Both the position numbers and the translations under genes were made by a program. The notes beneath the pieces were generated by a model that was not told the origin of the DNA, did no database searches, and was given only the letters and a program-made list of their open reading frames with translations. Source: Alphaproteobacteria bacterium (GTDB lineage Bacteria; Pseudomonadota; Alphaproteobacteria; ATCC43930; CGMCC-115725). Taken from it: a stretch of DNA of 64,000 nucleotides. The DNA is taken from assembly GCA_019240125.1 (NCBI GenBank), contig JAFAYW010000109.1, positions 1 through 64,000 on the forward strand, in the 5' to 3' direction. Of the stretch, positions 35,311 to 44,049 are shown piece by piece (the stretch's first letter is position 1; each line of letters opens with the position of its first letter).

Positions 35311-37257
35311 CTAGCCGGCCTTGTTCACCCGCATGTACCACTCGACAAGACGGCGGACCTGCCGCTCGGTATAGCCACGCTCGACCATGCGTTGCACGAA
35401 ATCGGCGTGCTTCTTCTCGGTGTCGGAGTCCTTCTTGCTGCCAAAGCTGATGACCGGCAGCAAATCCTCGACCTGTGAGAACATGCGGCGCTCGATAACC
35501 TCCCGCAGCTTTTCATAGGAGGTCCAGGATGGGTTGCGCCCGCTGTTGGCGGCACGCGCGCGCAACGCAAACTTGACCACCTCGTTCCGAAAATCCTTCG
35601 GGTTGGCGATGCCGGCCGGCTTTTCGATCTTTGACAGCTCCTGGTTCAGAAGCTCGCGGTTCATCAACTGCCCGGTATCTGGATCCTTGTAGTCCTGATC
35701 CTCGATCCAGGCATCGGCATAAGCAACGTAGCGGTCGAACAGGTTCTGCCCGTAATCCGAATAGGATTCGAGATAGGCCTTCTGGATTTCGTGGCCGATG
35801 AACTCGGCGTAACGCGGTGCCAGCTCGGCCTTGATAAAGTTGAGATACTTTTTCTCGATCTCTTCCTGGAACTGTTCGCGCCAGATCGATTGCTCAAGCA
35901 CGTACATCAAATGTACGGGGTCAGCCGCAATCTCCTGCGTATCAAAATTGAACGTGCTCGACAACACCTTGAAGGCGAAACGCGTCGAAATACCTTCCAT
36001 CCCCTCGTCCACCCCGGCGGCATCGCGGTATTCCTGAGCCGACTTGGCGCGCGGATCGGTGTCCTTAAGGCTCTCGCCGTCATACACCCGCATCTTTGAA
36101 TAGGTATTCGAGTTCTCATGCGGCTTCAGGCGCGACAGCACGCAGAAACGTGACAGCAGATCAAGCGTCGAAGGCGCGCACGGAGCTGCCGATAGTTCGC
36201 TGTTCTGCAGCAGTTTTTCATAAATCTTGCGCTCTTCCGTCGAACGCAGGCAATACGGCACCTTGATGACCGAGATACGGTCAATAAAAGCCTCATTGTT
36301 CTTGTTGTTCTTGAAGCTCTGCCACTCGGCTTCGTTTGAGTGCGCCAGGATGATGCCCTGGAAGGGAATCCCACCGATATTCTCGGTGCCGCCATAGTTG
36401 CCCTCCTGCGTTGCCGTCAGCAGCGGGTGCAACATTTTGATCGGCGCCTTGAACATCTCGACGAATTCCATGAGGCCTTGCGTCGTGCGGTTTAATCCGC
36501 CCGAGAAGGAATACGCGTCGGGATCGTTCTGGCTGTACATCTCGAGTTTGCGGATATCGACCTTGCCGACGAGGCTCGCGACATCCTGATTGTTCTCATC
36601 GCCCGGTTCGGTCTTGGCGACACAGATCTGTTTCAGGCGCGAGGGCGTCAGCCGGATGACCGAAAACTTGGTGATATCCCCGCCATATTCGTCCAACCGC
36701 TTGACGGCCCACGGCGAGATCATGCCGGTTAGGCGCCGCTTTGGAATGCCATAACGATTTTCGATTTCTTCGCCGAGCGTATTCGGGTCGAACAGGCCGA
36801 GCGGGCTCTCGAAGATCGGGCTGATTTCATTCCCCGCCTTCAGCGCGAAGATCGGCTCCTTCTCCATCAAAAGCTTCAGCCGCTCCGCGAGCGACGACTT
36901 GCCGCCGCCAACGGGACCGAGCAGGTACAGTACCTGCTTGCGCTCTTCGAGCCCTTGAGCCGCGTGCCGGAAGAAGCCGACAATCCGCTCGATTGTCTCC
37001 TCCATCCCGTAAAAATCCTCGAAGGCGGGATAGACCTTCATAGTCCGGTTCATGAAGATCCGGCCGAGACGCGGGTCTTGGCTGGTATCGACGGTGATCG
37101 GTTCTCCGATCGCCTTCAGCAGTCGTTCCGCCGCTCCGGCGTAGAATGACGGATCATCGGAACAGGCTCGCAGGTAATCCTCGAGCGAGTATTCCACCTC
37201 GCGCCGGTTCTCATAGAGACGCGCGTAGAGCCCAAAAATCCCGTCTTCGTGCCGCAT
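35311..37257 (-). CDS. prkA: PrkA/YeaG serine-protein kinase
   Basis: A 648-residue protein of the PrkA family: an AAA-like N-terminal part with Walker A LLGPVGGGKSSLAERLK (about residues 110-126) and a C-terminal kinase-related domain. Start ATG 37257 has GAGGTG five bases upstream. Other signatures: MKVYPAFEDFYGMEETIERIV, EGNYGGTENIGGIPFQGIILAHSNEAEW (in part), and VERGYTERQVRRLVEWYMRVNKAG at the end. In E. coli the yeaG-yeaH pair is stress-induced, and with ycgB influences survival under nitrogen starvation; here prkA leads the prkA-yeaH-spoVR operon. Confidence 0.95.
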   Translation of the reverse strand: MRHEDGIFGLYARLYENRREVEYSLEDYLRACSDDPSFYAGAAERLLKAIGEPITVDTSQDPRLGRIFMNRTMKVYPAFEDFYGMEETIERIVGFFRHAAQGLEERKQVLYLLGPVGGGKSSLAERLKLLMEKEPIFALKAGNEISPIFESPLGLFDPNTLGEEIENRYGIPKRRLTGMISPWAVKRLDEYGGDITKFSVIRLTPSRLKQICVAKTEPGDENNQDVASLVGKVDIRKLEMYSQNDPDAYSFSGGLNRTTQGLMEFVEMFKAPIKMLHPLLTATQEGNYGGTENIGGIPFQGIILAHSNEAEWQSFKNNKNNEAFIDRISVIKVPYCLRSTEERKIYEKLLQNSELSAAPCAPSTLDLLSRFCVLSRLKPHENSNTYSKMRVYDGESLKDTDPRAKSAQEYRDAAGVDEGMEGISTRFAFKVLSSTFNFDTQEIAADPVHLMYVLEQSIWREQFQEEIEKKYLNFIKAELAPRYAEFIGHEIQKAYLESYSDYGQNLFDRYVAYADAWIEDQDYKDPDTGQLMNRELLNQELSKIEKPAGIANPKDFRNEVVKFALRARAANSGRNPSWTSYEKLREVIERRMFSQVEDLLPVISFGSKKDSDTEKKHADFVQRMVERGYTERQVRRLVEWYMRVNKAG

Positions 37258-37648
37258 AGCTTCACCTCAATCGACTGTCGTCGACCGTAAATTTCCGATC
37301 ATCCACGACGCTAACAATCAACAGGCAGGAGTATCCTAATGATTCGCGTCGCACCGCGAGCCACCCGTCTGCCCTCGCCAAACCGCGGCCCCACTGCCAC
37401 GATCCCCCGGCTAAACACCCCACAACCCAGATATACGCAACCCACATGCCAGAAAATTTATGGCGATTTCGTGAGCAAACGATTTACGCATTGCGCAGTA
37501 TTCGGAAGTGTCCGCAACCAGGACGCAACGTAAACAACATGTTGTGTCGCCACTCTTCCCAACTTGCACAATATATGATCGTTGGCGCCTATCCCCAAGG
37601 GTGATTTTCGCGCGGGCAGTGAGGGTATCGGTTGGCTGCCGTAGTCCG
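37258..37648. other. 391-bp non-coding region upstream of prkA
   Basis: Holds the prkA promoter (minus strand) and the 3' flank of the SGNH gene. It contains a perfect 12-bp palindrome ACAACATGTTGT at 37534-37545, a plausible regulator site. A 64-codon plus-strand frame at 37339-37533 has a good AGGAG seven bases before its ATG but no recognisable motif; it is noted here and not called. No hairpin with T-run was seen. Confidence 0.35.
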
Positions 37649-38488
37649 TTAGGGCGCCGATGGACGGATGGGGCCCGCATCGCCGGATTTCGGATGGAAG
37701 GCAGCGATACGAGCGGTGCGGGCGGAAGGCGGTGTCTGCGACCACCAGTTCCACGCCAAAGCCTCAGCGAGATTGACGGCAAGGCAGCCATACCCGTCAT
37801 CGGTCATATGCAACCCGTCAGAACCGATCATTCGAGCTGCCTCGGCGGGATGCTCGGTTGCCCGGTTGCGCATAATGTCAAAGCGACGGAACAGGCCGAT
37901 GTTGTCGCGTTTTGCAACGCCTGCAATCAATCCTTGCATTACGCCAAAGGTCGAGCGGGCGGTGACCCGAGGTGCATCCTGCAGGTCCATCAGCACGACA
38001 TCGGCGCCGATCTGCTTCAGCCGGGCAACGCCGCGCTCGATAATTTCCCCATCGAGCGCGAGATCGTCCTGCCGCAACACCGCGTTGGTGCCGACCTGCC
38101 AGATCACCAGATCAGGATGATCGGCGACAACATCGCGTTCGAGACGGGCCATTTCCTCCCCGGCATCCTCGCCGCCTTTGCCGCGATTGATGACGCGCAG
38201 CGCCAGATCGGGAAACCGCTCGTGCAACTCGTGTTCAAGCAGTGCGGGATAAGCATGGGCTGGCGAACTGGCGCCAATTCCCTCTGTGGACGACGATCCG
38301 ACGGCAACGATCGTCAAGGTATCCCCGAGCCGGACGCGGGCTGCCGACTCAGTCAGCGGCGCCTGGATCGCAACCAGCGGCATCGGGGCGGTGCAATTCA
38401 CCGCTTCCGCTGAAGCCGCGGTTTTCGCGCCCATGACAACGGCTGCGAGCATGGCGACGATTGTCGCCGCGCGAGTAACGCCGCGCAT
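37649..38488 (-). CDS. Exported SGNH/GDSL-family hydrolase
   Basis: A 279-residue secreted protein with a Sec signal peptide (MRGVTRAATIVAMLAAVVMGAKTAASA, in part). SGNH blocks: block I VAVGSSSTEGIGA with the Ser nucleophile in the third position of GSS, block II INRGKGGEDA (Gly), block III QVGTNA (Asn), block V SDGLHMTDDGY with the Asp-x-x-His pair. It is probably an esterase or acetyltransferase acting on a periplasmic glycan or lipid. Its ATG overlaps the stop of its paralogue upstream (TAATG), so the two are translationally coupled. The acyltransferase gene of the same operon suggests that the substrate is an acylated polymer. Confidence 0.85.
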   Translation of the reverse strand: MRGVTRAATIVAMLAAVVMGAKTAASAEAVNCTAPMPLVAIQAPLTESAARVRLGDTLTIVAVGSSSTEGIGASSPAHAYPALLEHELHERFPDLALRVINRGKGGEDAGEEMARLERDVVADHPDLVIWQVGTNAVLRQDDLALDGEIIERGVARLKQIGADVVLMDLQDAPRVTARSTFGVMQGLIAGVAKRDNIGLFRRFDIMRNRATEHPAEAARMIGSDGLHMTDDGYGCLAVNLAEALAWNWWSQTPPSARTARIAAFHPKSGDAGPIRPSAP

Positions 38489-39231
38489 TACTGAGCTACC
38501 GTCTGGATCTCCCGGGCGAGCCGGCGCCCGAGGCAGTCATAGACCTTGGCCGCGACGCGCGCGCGCTCCTCGTCGGTCGTCTCGTCGAAGTTAAACATGT
38601 GCTGCTCGCTCCAGTACCGCATCATATCGAAGCGCGGGAAAACGTAGATATCGTTAACGTCGCCAACCCGATGAATTGCCTGCAGATAGCGCTGAAAATC
38701 TATCACGGCCGTCGTGCTGTGGGAAAATTGCATATCGACAAGGAGGATGTCGATTGCCCGATTTTTGACCTCGTTAATGCCTTTCTGCAAGGCTGCGGCG
38801 AAATCGTCGACCTCGATGCCTCGCACTGCATCGCTGATGCCAGCCTCCCAGATCACCAGTACCGGGTCTTCCGCGAACACATCGGTCGCAAACCGGTCGA
38901 GCATCTGCTGTGTCGTATCGCGCGATACCCCTTTGTTGACGACGTTGAACGGGACATCGGGAAACATCGCCGTCAATGCCACCTGCATGCGGTGCGGGTA
39001 GGCGAGCTCGCGCCCGCCAGCCGCTGACCCCTTGGTCGAGGCACCACCGATCGCGACAATTGTAACCGGCTGTTTGCCATGCAGCCGCTCGCTCAGGTGC
39101 GGCAGCTTGGCTTGAATTTCGGTCAAATCAGGGGGGATGGTGCATTCGTCCGCCTCGGCCGCCAGGGCGCCGCTGGAAGACAGCGCGAGTAGCAAGGCGC
39201 CCGCCCAAGCCAGGAATGCCCGGCGCTTCAC
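38488..39231 (-). CDS. Exported SGNH-fold protein lacking catalytic residues
   Basis: A 247-residue paralogue of the next gene, with signal peptide MKRRAFLAWAGALLLALSSSGALAA (in part). Positional equivalents are VAIGGASTKGS (Ala where the nucleophile Ser should be), VNKGVSRDTT (block II), IWEAGISDA (Asn of GTN gone) and NFDETTDEERARVAA in place of the SDGLHMTDD block (no DxxH). With nucleophile, Asn and His/Asp all replaced it should not be a classical esterase; a binding or scaffolding partner of the active paralogue is the best guess. It overlaps the OpgC-like gene upstream (ATGA) and the active paralogue downstream (TAATG). Confidence 0.85.
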   Translation of the reverse strand: MKRRAFLAWAGALLLALSSSGALAAEADECTIPPDLTEIQAKLPHLSERLHGKQPVTIVAIGGASTKGSAAGGRELAYPHRMQVALTAMFPDVPFNVVNKGVSRDTTQQMLDRFATDVFAEDPVLVIWEAGISDAVRGIEVDDFAAALQKGINEVKNRAIDILLVDMQFSHSTTAVIDFQRYLQAIHRVGDVNDIYVFPRFDMMRYWSEQHMFNFDETTDEERARVAAKVYDCLGRRLAREIQTVAQ

Positions 39232-40454
39232 CGCGGGAGGCTCTCGCCCGCCGCTGCCGCAGGCGAACGCTCCATCATGCGATACCAGTCGATGACCTTG
39301 GCCACCAGGATCATCGTCGCGATACCCCCCGCATTCACCACGAATTGCATCACCAGTCCCGAGTTGTATTCCGACAAGATGAAGTGCCCCAGCGCGGAGA
39401 GCAGAATACTAAGACAGAATATCTCCAGCGAGTGACTGCCGCATACCAGAAGCGGGCGGGCCGCCGCGCTGCGGAGAAAGCCCGCACCGGGCGGGACATG
39501 CGCAGCCACCAGGACTATCAAGGCAAAAAAGGGAATAAGCCGTATCGGCGAGAGATTGTTCTTGTTCACGGGCCACAATGTCTTGATGAAGAGCCCGGGA
39601 AATCCATCCCAGACCCCATGCAGGGTCCAGGTAACCTTGACCAAAAGACATACGATGAAAATCAGGAGCGCGACCGGGTAGAGCAGGCGCACCAGAGCCG
39701 CCATGTCGCGACCTTGCACGAGCCGATAGCCAAGCGCCGCGCCAACCACAAACAGAAACTGCCAGGCCAACGGGTTGAAAAACCAGACATGCCCGGTGGG
39801 GTAGGCCGGCACGGCGATCCCCAAGAGCTGCACCGCGAGATAGAGGCCAGCCGACGGCACCACCACAAGCGCCCAGTGCACCCGCAGACCGAGGAGGATC
39901 AGCGGGAAAACCCCCAGCATCACGATGTAGAGCGGCAGGATGTCGAGAAAGGTGGGCTGAAACTGCAAGATCAGCGCCTGCATGATCGCGAGATGCGGTT
40001 CACCGAGAAAGTCGGTGACCCGCATCTCCTCATTGTACATCGGATTGCGGAACGCGCTCGCTGTGTACGACACCTCGGCGATGAAGATGACAAAGAGAAA
40101 CACATGCGCGACGTAAAGCTGCCACACGCGGCGCAGGACCTGAGCGGACGCATAGAGAGCACCGCTCGTCGCAAGGCGGCGGCCATAGACCAGCGCGGCG
40201 GTAAAGCCCGAGACGAAAATGAAGACCTCCGCCGCGTCGAAAAACGTCAGCGCCTGTAAGGTGAAGTAGCTGAAAAAATTCTCTGAGATGTGATCGATAA
40301 AGATCAGCATCAGCGATAAGCCGCGAAAGAAATCGAGCCGCAGATCGCGCCTCGCGGCGTGACTGCGCACCGGCTCAGGCAGCGGCCGTGGGCTGGCGAC
40401 GACGGACGCCAGAGCCGCTGCCTCTGGCAATCCCAGAGCCGACACCGGCGTCAA
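39228..40454 (-). CDS. OpgC-type integral membrane acyltransferase
   Basis: A 408-residue protein with about ten TM helices. RRDLRLDFFRGLSLMLIFIDHI is the conserved OpgC start (membrane-embedded acyltransferase-3-like family, catalytic His in the first segment), followed by DAAEVFIFVSGFTAALVYG. OpgC succinylates periplasmic glucans in some alphaproteobacteria; related proteins acylate other glycans. The start TTG 40454 overlaps the aminotransferase stop (TTGA); GTG 40445 is an alternative. With two SGNH proteins directly downstream, this resembles acyltransferase/SGNH modules that decorate envelope polymers. Confidence 0.87.
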   Translation of the reverse strand: MTPVSALGLPEAAALASVVASPRPLPEPVRSHAARRDLRLDFFRGLSLMLIFIDHISENFFSYFTLQALTFFDAAEVFIFVSGFTAALVYGRRLATSGALYASAQVLRRVWQLYVAHVFLFVIFIAEVSYTASAFRNPMYNEEMRVTDFLGEPHLAIMQALILQFQPTFLDILPLYIVMLGVFPLILLGLRVHWALVVVPSAGLYLAVQLLGIAVPAYPTGHVWFFNPLAWQFLFVVGAALGYRLVQGRDMAALVRLLYPVALLIFIVCLLVKVTWTLHGVWDGFPGLFIKTLWPVNKNNLSPIRLIPFFALIVLVAAHVPPGAGFLRSAAARPLLVCGSHSLEIFCLSILLSALGHFILSEYNSGLVMQFVVNAGGIATMILVAKVIDWYRMMERSPAAAAGESLPR

Positions 40455-41602
40455 TCGAGTAGCGGCCGCAGGCGCGCGACCGCCTTGGCGATGACGTCGG
40501 GGGCACGCGCGAAGCAGAGCCGCAGACAGCCTTCGCCCATCGGGCCAAAGGCGCTTCCCGGGGCAAGGCCGACTTTGCTTTCGTGCAAGGCCCTTTGCGC
40601 AAAGGCGAAACTGTCGGTGAGGCCGTCAATCCGCAGAAAGGCGTAAAATGCCCCCTCGGGCCGCGCCACGGCGACACGCCGGCAGGCCTGCAAGGCATCG
40701 ATCGCGACATTGCGGGCGTCGTGGCAGCGCGCGACGAACTCGGCGACAAACGCCTCGCCGCCGCGCACCGCCGCGATGCCGGCATGTTGCAGAAAGGTCG
40801 GGGACCCGCTGGTGTTGAACTCGACCAGCTTCTCCATCTCCGGCAGCAGATCGGGCGGGATCGTCATCCAGCCCAATCGCCAGCCGGTCATCGCCCAGCT
40901 CTTCGAAAAACTGTTGACAACGATCAGCCGATCGCTGGGCTCACCCTGCGCAAGAAACGACGGGGCCGTGCGGTTGCCGTAAACGATACGGCCATAAACC
41001 TCGTCGGCGATCACCCATAATCCGCGTCGCCGCGCGAAATCCATGATCTCCGCGATTTCGCCTGACGAGGCGACCCAGCCGGTCGGGTTCGATGGCGAAT
41101 TGATAAAAATGCCTCGCGTGCGGTCGTCACAGGCAGCGCTCAGTCGGTCGAGGTCGAGCTGCCATCCGCCATCCTCTCGCGGGTCGAGCGAGACCAGTCG
41201 GGGCTCGCCGCCCATGATCGACACCGCGGCGGCGATATTCGGCCATACCGGGCCGATGATCACGAGATTGTCACCTGCGTCGATTACCGCCTGCGCGACC
41301 AGCATCAACCCGGTCATGCCAGAGCTTGTTACAAGGATGCGATCCGGCTCAAACCATTGTCCATACAGCCCCGCTTGGTAGTCGGCGAGGGCTTCCCGCA
41401 GCTCCGGCAGGCCGGCCTTGTAGGTGTAAAATGTATGACCGGCGCGCAGCGCGTCGGTCGCCGCGGCGGCGATAAATTCAGGCGTCGCAAGGTCTCCCTC
41501 GCCATACCACAGTGGGATCACGTCGGCATCGCCCATGCCCAGCGCGGCGATCTGGGCAATCTGCGAGGTTGGCAGGTCGCGAATATCATCGCGAATGCGC
41601 AT
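40451..41602 (-). CDS. Class I/II PLP-dependent aminotransferase
   Basis: From ATG 41602 (MRIRDDIRDLPTSQIAQI) it has 383 residues. The PLP-binding Lys is in VVNSFSKSWAMTGWRLGW; other fold-type I signatures are TSSGMTGLMLVAQA, NSPSNPTGWV and IADEVYGRIVYG. It transfers an amino group between an amino acid and a 2-oxo acid; aspartate/aromatic type is likely but the substrate is not fixed by sequence. It leads the operon with the OpgC-like acyltransferase and SGNH genes. A longer frame up to 41680 lacks support. Confidence 0.9.
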   Translation of the reverse strand: MRIRDDIRDLPTSQIAQIAALGMGDADVIPLWYGEGDLATPEFIAAAATDALRAGHTFYTYKAGLPELREALADYQAGLYGQWFEPDRILVTSSGMTGLMLVAQAVIDAGDNLVIIGPVWPNIAAAVSIMGGEPRLVSLDPREDGGWQLDLDRLSAACDDRTRGIFINSPSNPTGWVASSGEIAEIMDFARRRGLWVIADEVYGRIVYGNRTAPSFLAQGEPSDRLIVVNSFSKSWAMTGWRLGWMTIPPDLLPEMEKLVEFNTSGSPTFLQHAGIAAVRGGEAFVAEFVARCHDARNVAIDALQACRRVAVARPEGAFYAFLRIDGLTDSFAFAQRALHESKVGLAPGSAFGPMGEGCLRLCFARAPDVIAKAVARLRPLLD

Positions 41603-41675
41603 CAGCGATTTTTCCCTTGCGGCACGTCGCGCTCTGTGACAGTGTGTAACACATCGTAACGCTCGTTGACGAGTA

Positions 41676-41774
41676 AGCACCTTTCAGGCCGCAAGTACCT
41701 TGGCAGGCGTTGCGAAATAGCACCTTCAAAGCACATTCGCCCACGCACATTCCGCTAGCACCTTTCAGGCCGCA
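41676..41774. repeat. Direct repeats of 18 bp, 81 bp apart
   Basis: AGCACCTTTCAGGCCGCA occurs at 41676-41693 and again at 41757-41774, and a shorter relative (AGCACCTTCAAAGCAC) lies between at about 41718. This is in the 291-bp gap between the aminotransferase and the CoA-transferase genes, which is otherwise without a recognisable gene. Confidence 0.6.
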
Positions 41775-41794
41775 GCATCTTGCCTTTTGTTTAA

Positions 41795-41816
41795 CGAGCC
41801 GGCTCCCGCCGGCTCG
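41795..41816 (-). terminator. Terminator of the CoA-transferase operon
   Basis: A perfect 9-bp stem (CGAGCCGGC and GCCGGCTCG) with a 4-base loop. It lies 77 bp beyond the minus-strand stop at 41894; read on that strand it is followed by TTAAACAAAA, which is AT-rich but not a pure T-run. Confidence 0.6.
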
Positions 41817-41893
41817 TGGCATTTTACGGCCACGCTGATGTACCGGCTGGCGGCCAGTGTGTCGTCAAAATCGAGGAACGCCAAAGTGCCGCG

Positions 41894-42541
41894 TCAGCCC
41901 ACACCCTGCCGCACCCGAAAGGCAGCCTCGGTCTGGCGGGTCACATCTTCCAGCGAGACATCCGGCGCCAGTTCGGTCAGCTCCATGCCGCTGCCCTTGC
42001 GATCGATTTCGAACACTCCAAGCTCGGTGATGACCATGTCGACCACCCCCGCGCCGGTCAGCGGCAGATTGCAGCGATGCAGTAATTTGGGCTCACCTTT
42101 GGCCGTATGCTCCATCAGCACGACCACCCGCTTCACCCCGGCGACGAGATCCATCGCGCCACCCATGCCCTTGACCATGCGCCCGGGGATCATCCAGTTG
42201 GCGAGATCGCCATTTTCCGCGACCTGCATCGCGCCAAGGATCGACAGATCGATATGGCCGCCGCGGATCATGCCGAAGGATTGCGCGCTGTCGAAGTAAC
42301 TTGTTGTCGGCAGTTCTGTAACAGTTTGTTTCCCGGCATTGATCAGATCGGGGTCCTCCTCACCCTCAAACGGGAACGGCCCCATCCCCATCATTCCATT
42401 TTCGCTCTGCAGCTGCACGGTCATGCCGGGTGGAATGTAGTTCGAGACCAGCGTCGGGATGCCGATCCCGAGATTGACATAAAACCCGTCCTGCAACTCG
42501 CGCGCGGCGCGGCGCGCCATATCCTCGCGTGACCACGGCAT
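41894..42541 (-). CDS. scoB: 3-oxoacid CoA-transferase subunit B
   Basis: The second subunit of succinyl-CoA:3-oxoacid CoA-transferase, which activates acetoacetate for ketone-body or PHB-derived carbon use. 215 residues with the catalytic Glu47 in LQSENGMMGMGP, preceded by VNLGIGIPTLVSNYIP. It follows subunit A by 11 bp on the same strand and has its own downstream hairpin. Related acetate/adipate-type CoA-transferases share the motif, so the precise substrate is likely but not certain. Confidence 0.93.
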   Translation of the reverse strand: MPWSREDMARRAARELQDGFYVNLGIGIPTLVSNYIPPGMTVQLQSENGMMGMGPFPFEGEEDPDLINAGKQTVTELPTTSYFDSAQSFGMIRGGHIDLSILGAMQVAENGDLANWMIPGRMVKGMGGAMDLVAGVKRVVVLMEHTAKGEPKLLHRCNLPLTGAGVVDMVITELGVFEIDRKGSGMELTELAPDVSLEDVTRQTEAAFRVRQGVG

Positions 42542-42552
42542 AGGTCGGCTCC

Positions 42553-43266
42553 TTATGGGTTAGGCTCGCGCTTGCGCACGGTGCGCTGTTCGATGCGCTT
42601 TTCGTAGCTTGGATAGTGGACTATGCGCTGCACAAAAATGCCCGGCGTATGGATGTGATCCGGGTCGATCGCGCCGGGTTCCACCAATTCCTCAACCTCG
42701 ACAACCGTCATCTTCCCCGCCGTCGCCATCACCGGATTGAAGTTGCGCGCGGTCTTGCGATAGACGAGGTTGCCCTCGCGGTCAGCCTTCCAGGCATGCA
42801 CGATCGCCAAATCGGCAACGAGACCGCTTTCCATGACGTAGGTCTCGCCGGCAAACTCGCGGGTCTCTTTTCCCTCAGCCACCAGCGTGCCCACACCGGT
42901 TTTGGTAAAGAATGCGGGTACCCCGGCGCCCCCAGCGCGGATGCGCTCTGCCAACGTGCCTTGCGGGTTGAACTCCAGCTCCAACTCACCCTTGAGGTAC
43001 AGTTCGGCGAACAGTTTGTTTTCGCCGACATAGGACGAGATCATCTTGTGGATCTGCCGGGTTTCGAGCAGCAGCCCCAGCCCTGCACCGTCGACACCGG
43101 CATTGTTCGAGATCGCAGTCAGCCCGGATACGCCGGAATCGCGGATCGCATGGATCAGCTTTTCGGGGATGCCGCACAGGCCAAAGCCGCCAGCCATTAT
43201 CGTCATCCCGTCGCGCAACACACCCGAGAGCGCCGCCTCGGCAGTCGGGTAGACCTTGTTGGCCAT
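42553..43266 (-). CDS. scoA: 3-oxoacid CoA-transferase subunit A
   Basis: First subunit of the same enzyme, 237 residues. The opening [31 protein letters not shown] (in part) is the family signature with the glycine-rich CoA-binding loop; [22 protein letters not shown] and [19 protein letters not shown] follow. It leads the two-gene operon. A 138-bp gap separates it from the response-regulator gene, leaving room for a promoter. Confidence 0.94.
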   Translation of the reverse strand: MANKVYPTAEAALSGVLRDGMTIMAGGFGLCGIPEKLIHAIRDSGVSGLTAISNNAGVDGAGLGLLLETRQIHKMISSYVGENKLFAELYLKGELELEFNPQGTLAERIRAGGAGVPAFFTKTGVGTLVAEGKETREFAGETYVMESGLVADLAIVHAWKADREGNLVYRKTARNFNPVMATAGKMTVVEVEELVEPGAIDPDHIHTPGIFVQRIVHYPSYEKRIEQRTVRKREPNP

Positions 43267-43405
43267 GGCAGCTCCTGCGGATCGTCAACCAGACGCGAGA
43301 GCCCGGTGATAGAGCCGCCACACCCCGCCTGTCAATTTGGCCTCGCTTGCGGGAGACCTCAACATCGCCCTGCCCCCGGCCTGAGGCGGACGACCCACGT
43401 ATCCA

Positions 43406-43780
43406 TCAGCTCAAGCCGCGGCGCCGCAGCAGTTCCGCGACCTGTTGCACCAGAGCGTCCGGGCGGACGGGCTTGCCGAGCGCGAGGTCGGCCCCCCGCC
43501 GGATGGCGCTCGGCAGGAAGACATCTGCGTGCAACGAACCTGAGATTGCCAGGATCAGGCAACGCGGGGCTTCCTCGCGGACGGCATTGATGAGAGTGAT
43601 CCCTTCGCCGCCCGGCATCACCAGATCCGCAATCAGCAAATCTGGCGTGCTTTTGCGGAACTCCGACAATCCTGCGACGCCGTCGCCGACTACCGAGACG
43701 ACATGCCCGGCATCAACTAGTGTTAAATGGAGCAGATCGCGTATTCCTTCGTCGTCATCGACGACCAGTATTTTCGCCAT
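43406..43780 (-). CDS. Single-domain CheY-like response regulator
   Basis: A 124-residue stand-alone receiver domain: acidic pocket VVDDD (D8, D9), phospho-acceptor Asp52 in LIADLVMPGGEG, signalling Ser/Thr in LAISGS and conserved Lys in LGKPV. There is no output domain, so it must act through a partner (kinase, phosphotransferase or motility/polymer target). No kinase gene adjoins it; the hybrid kinase at 23-26 kb is a possible but unproven partner. The 269 bp after its start is divergent with the next gene. Confidence 0.92.
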   Translation of the reverse strand: MAKILVVDDDEGIRDLLHLTLVDAGHVVSVVGDGVAGLSEFRKSTPDLLIADLVMPGGEGITLINAVREEAPRCLILAISGSLHADVFLPSAIRRGADLALGKPVRPDALVQQVAELLRRRGLS

Positions 43781-44049
43781 GTTTTGATCTCATCGTGGCA
43801 TATGACTGGTTATAGAGAGCTTTGATCGCGGACTGGCTAGGGAATACATGGGGATTTCGGAAAGCGGCTGCCGATTATAAGCGCGATCAAGGCCAATTAC
43901 TGGTCCGAAGGCGGCCCTCTCCGCGACCGGCGACGCCGGGCGGAATTTCGCCGCACCAGCCTTTGAGGATGCGAATGACAGCTTGGGGCGATATCTGATT
44001 AAGCTGGCCGCGGTGCAGCCGGCAACCGGGACTGCAGGGAGAAAGCGTC

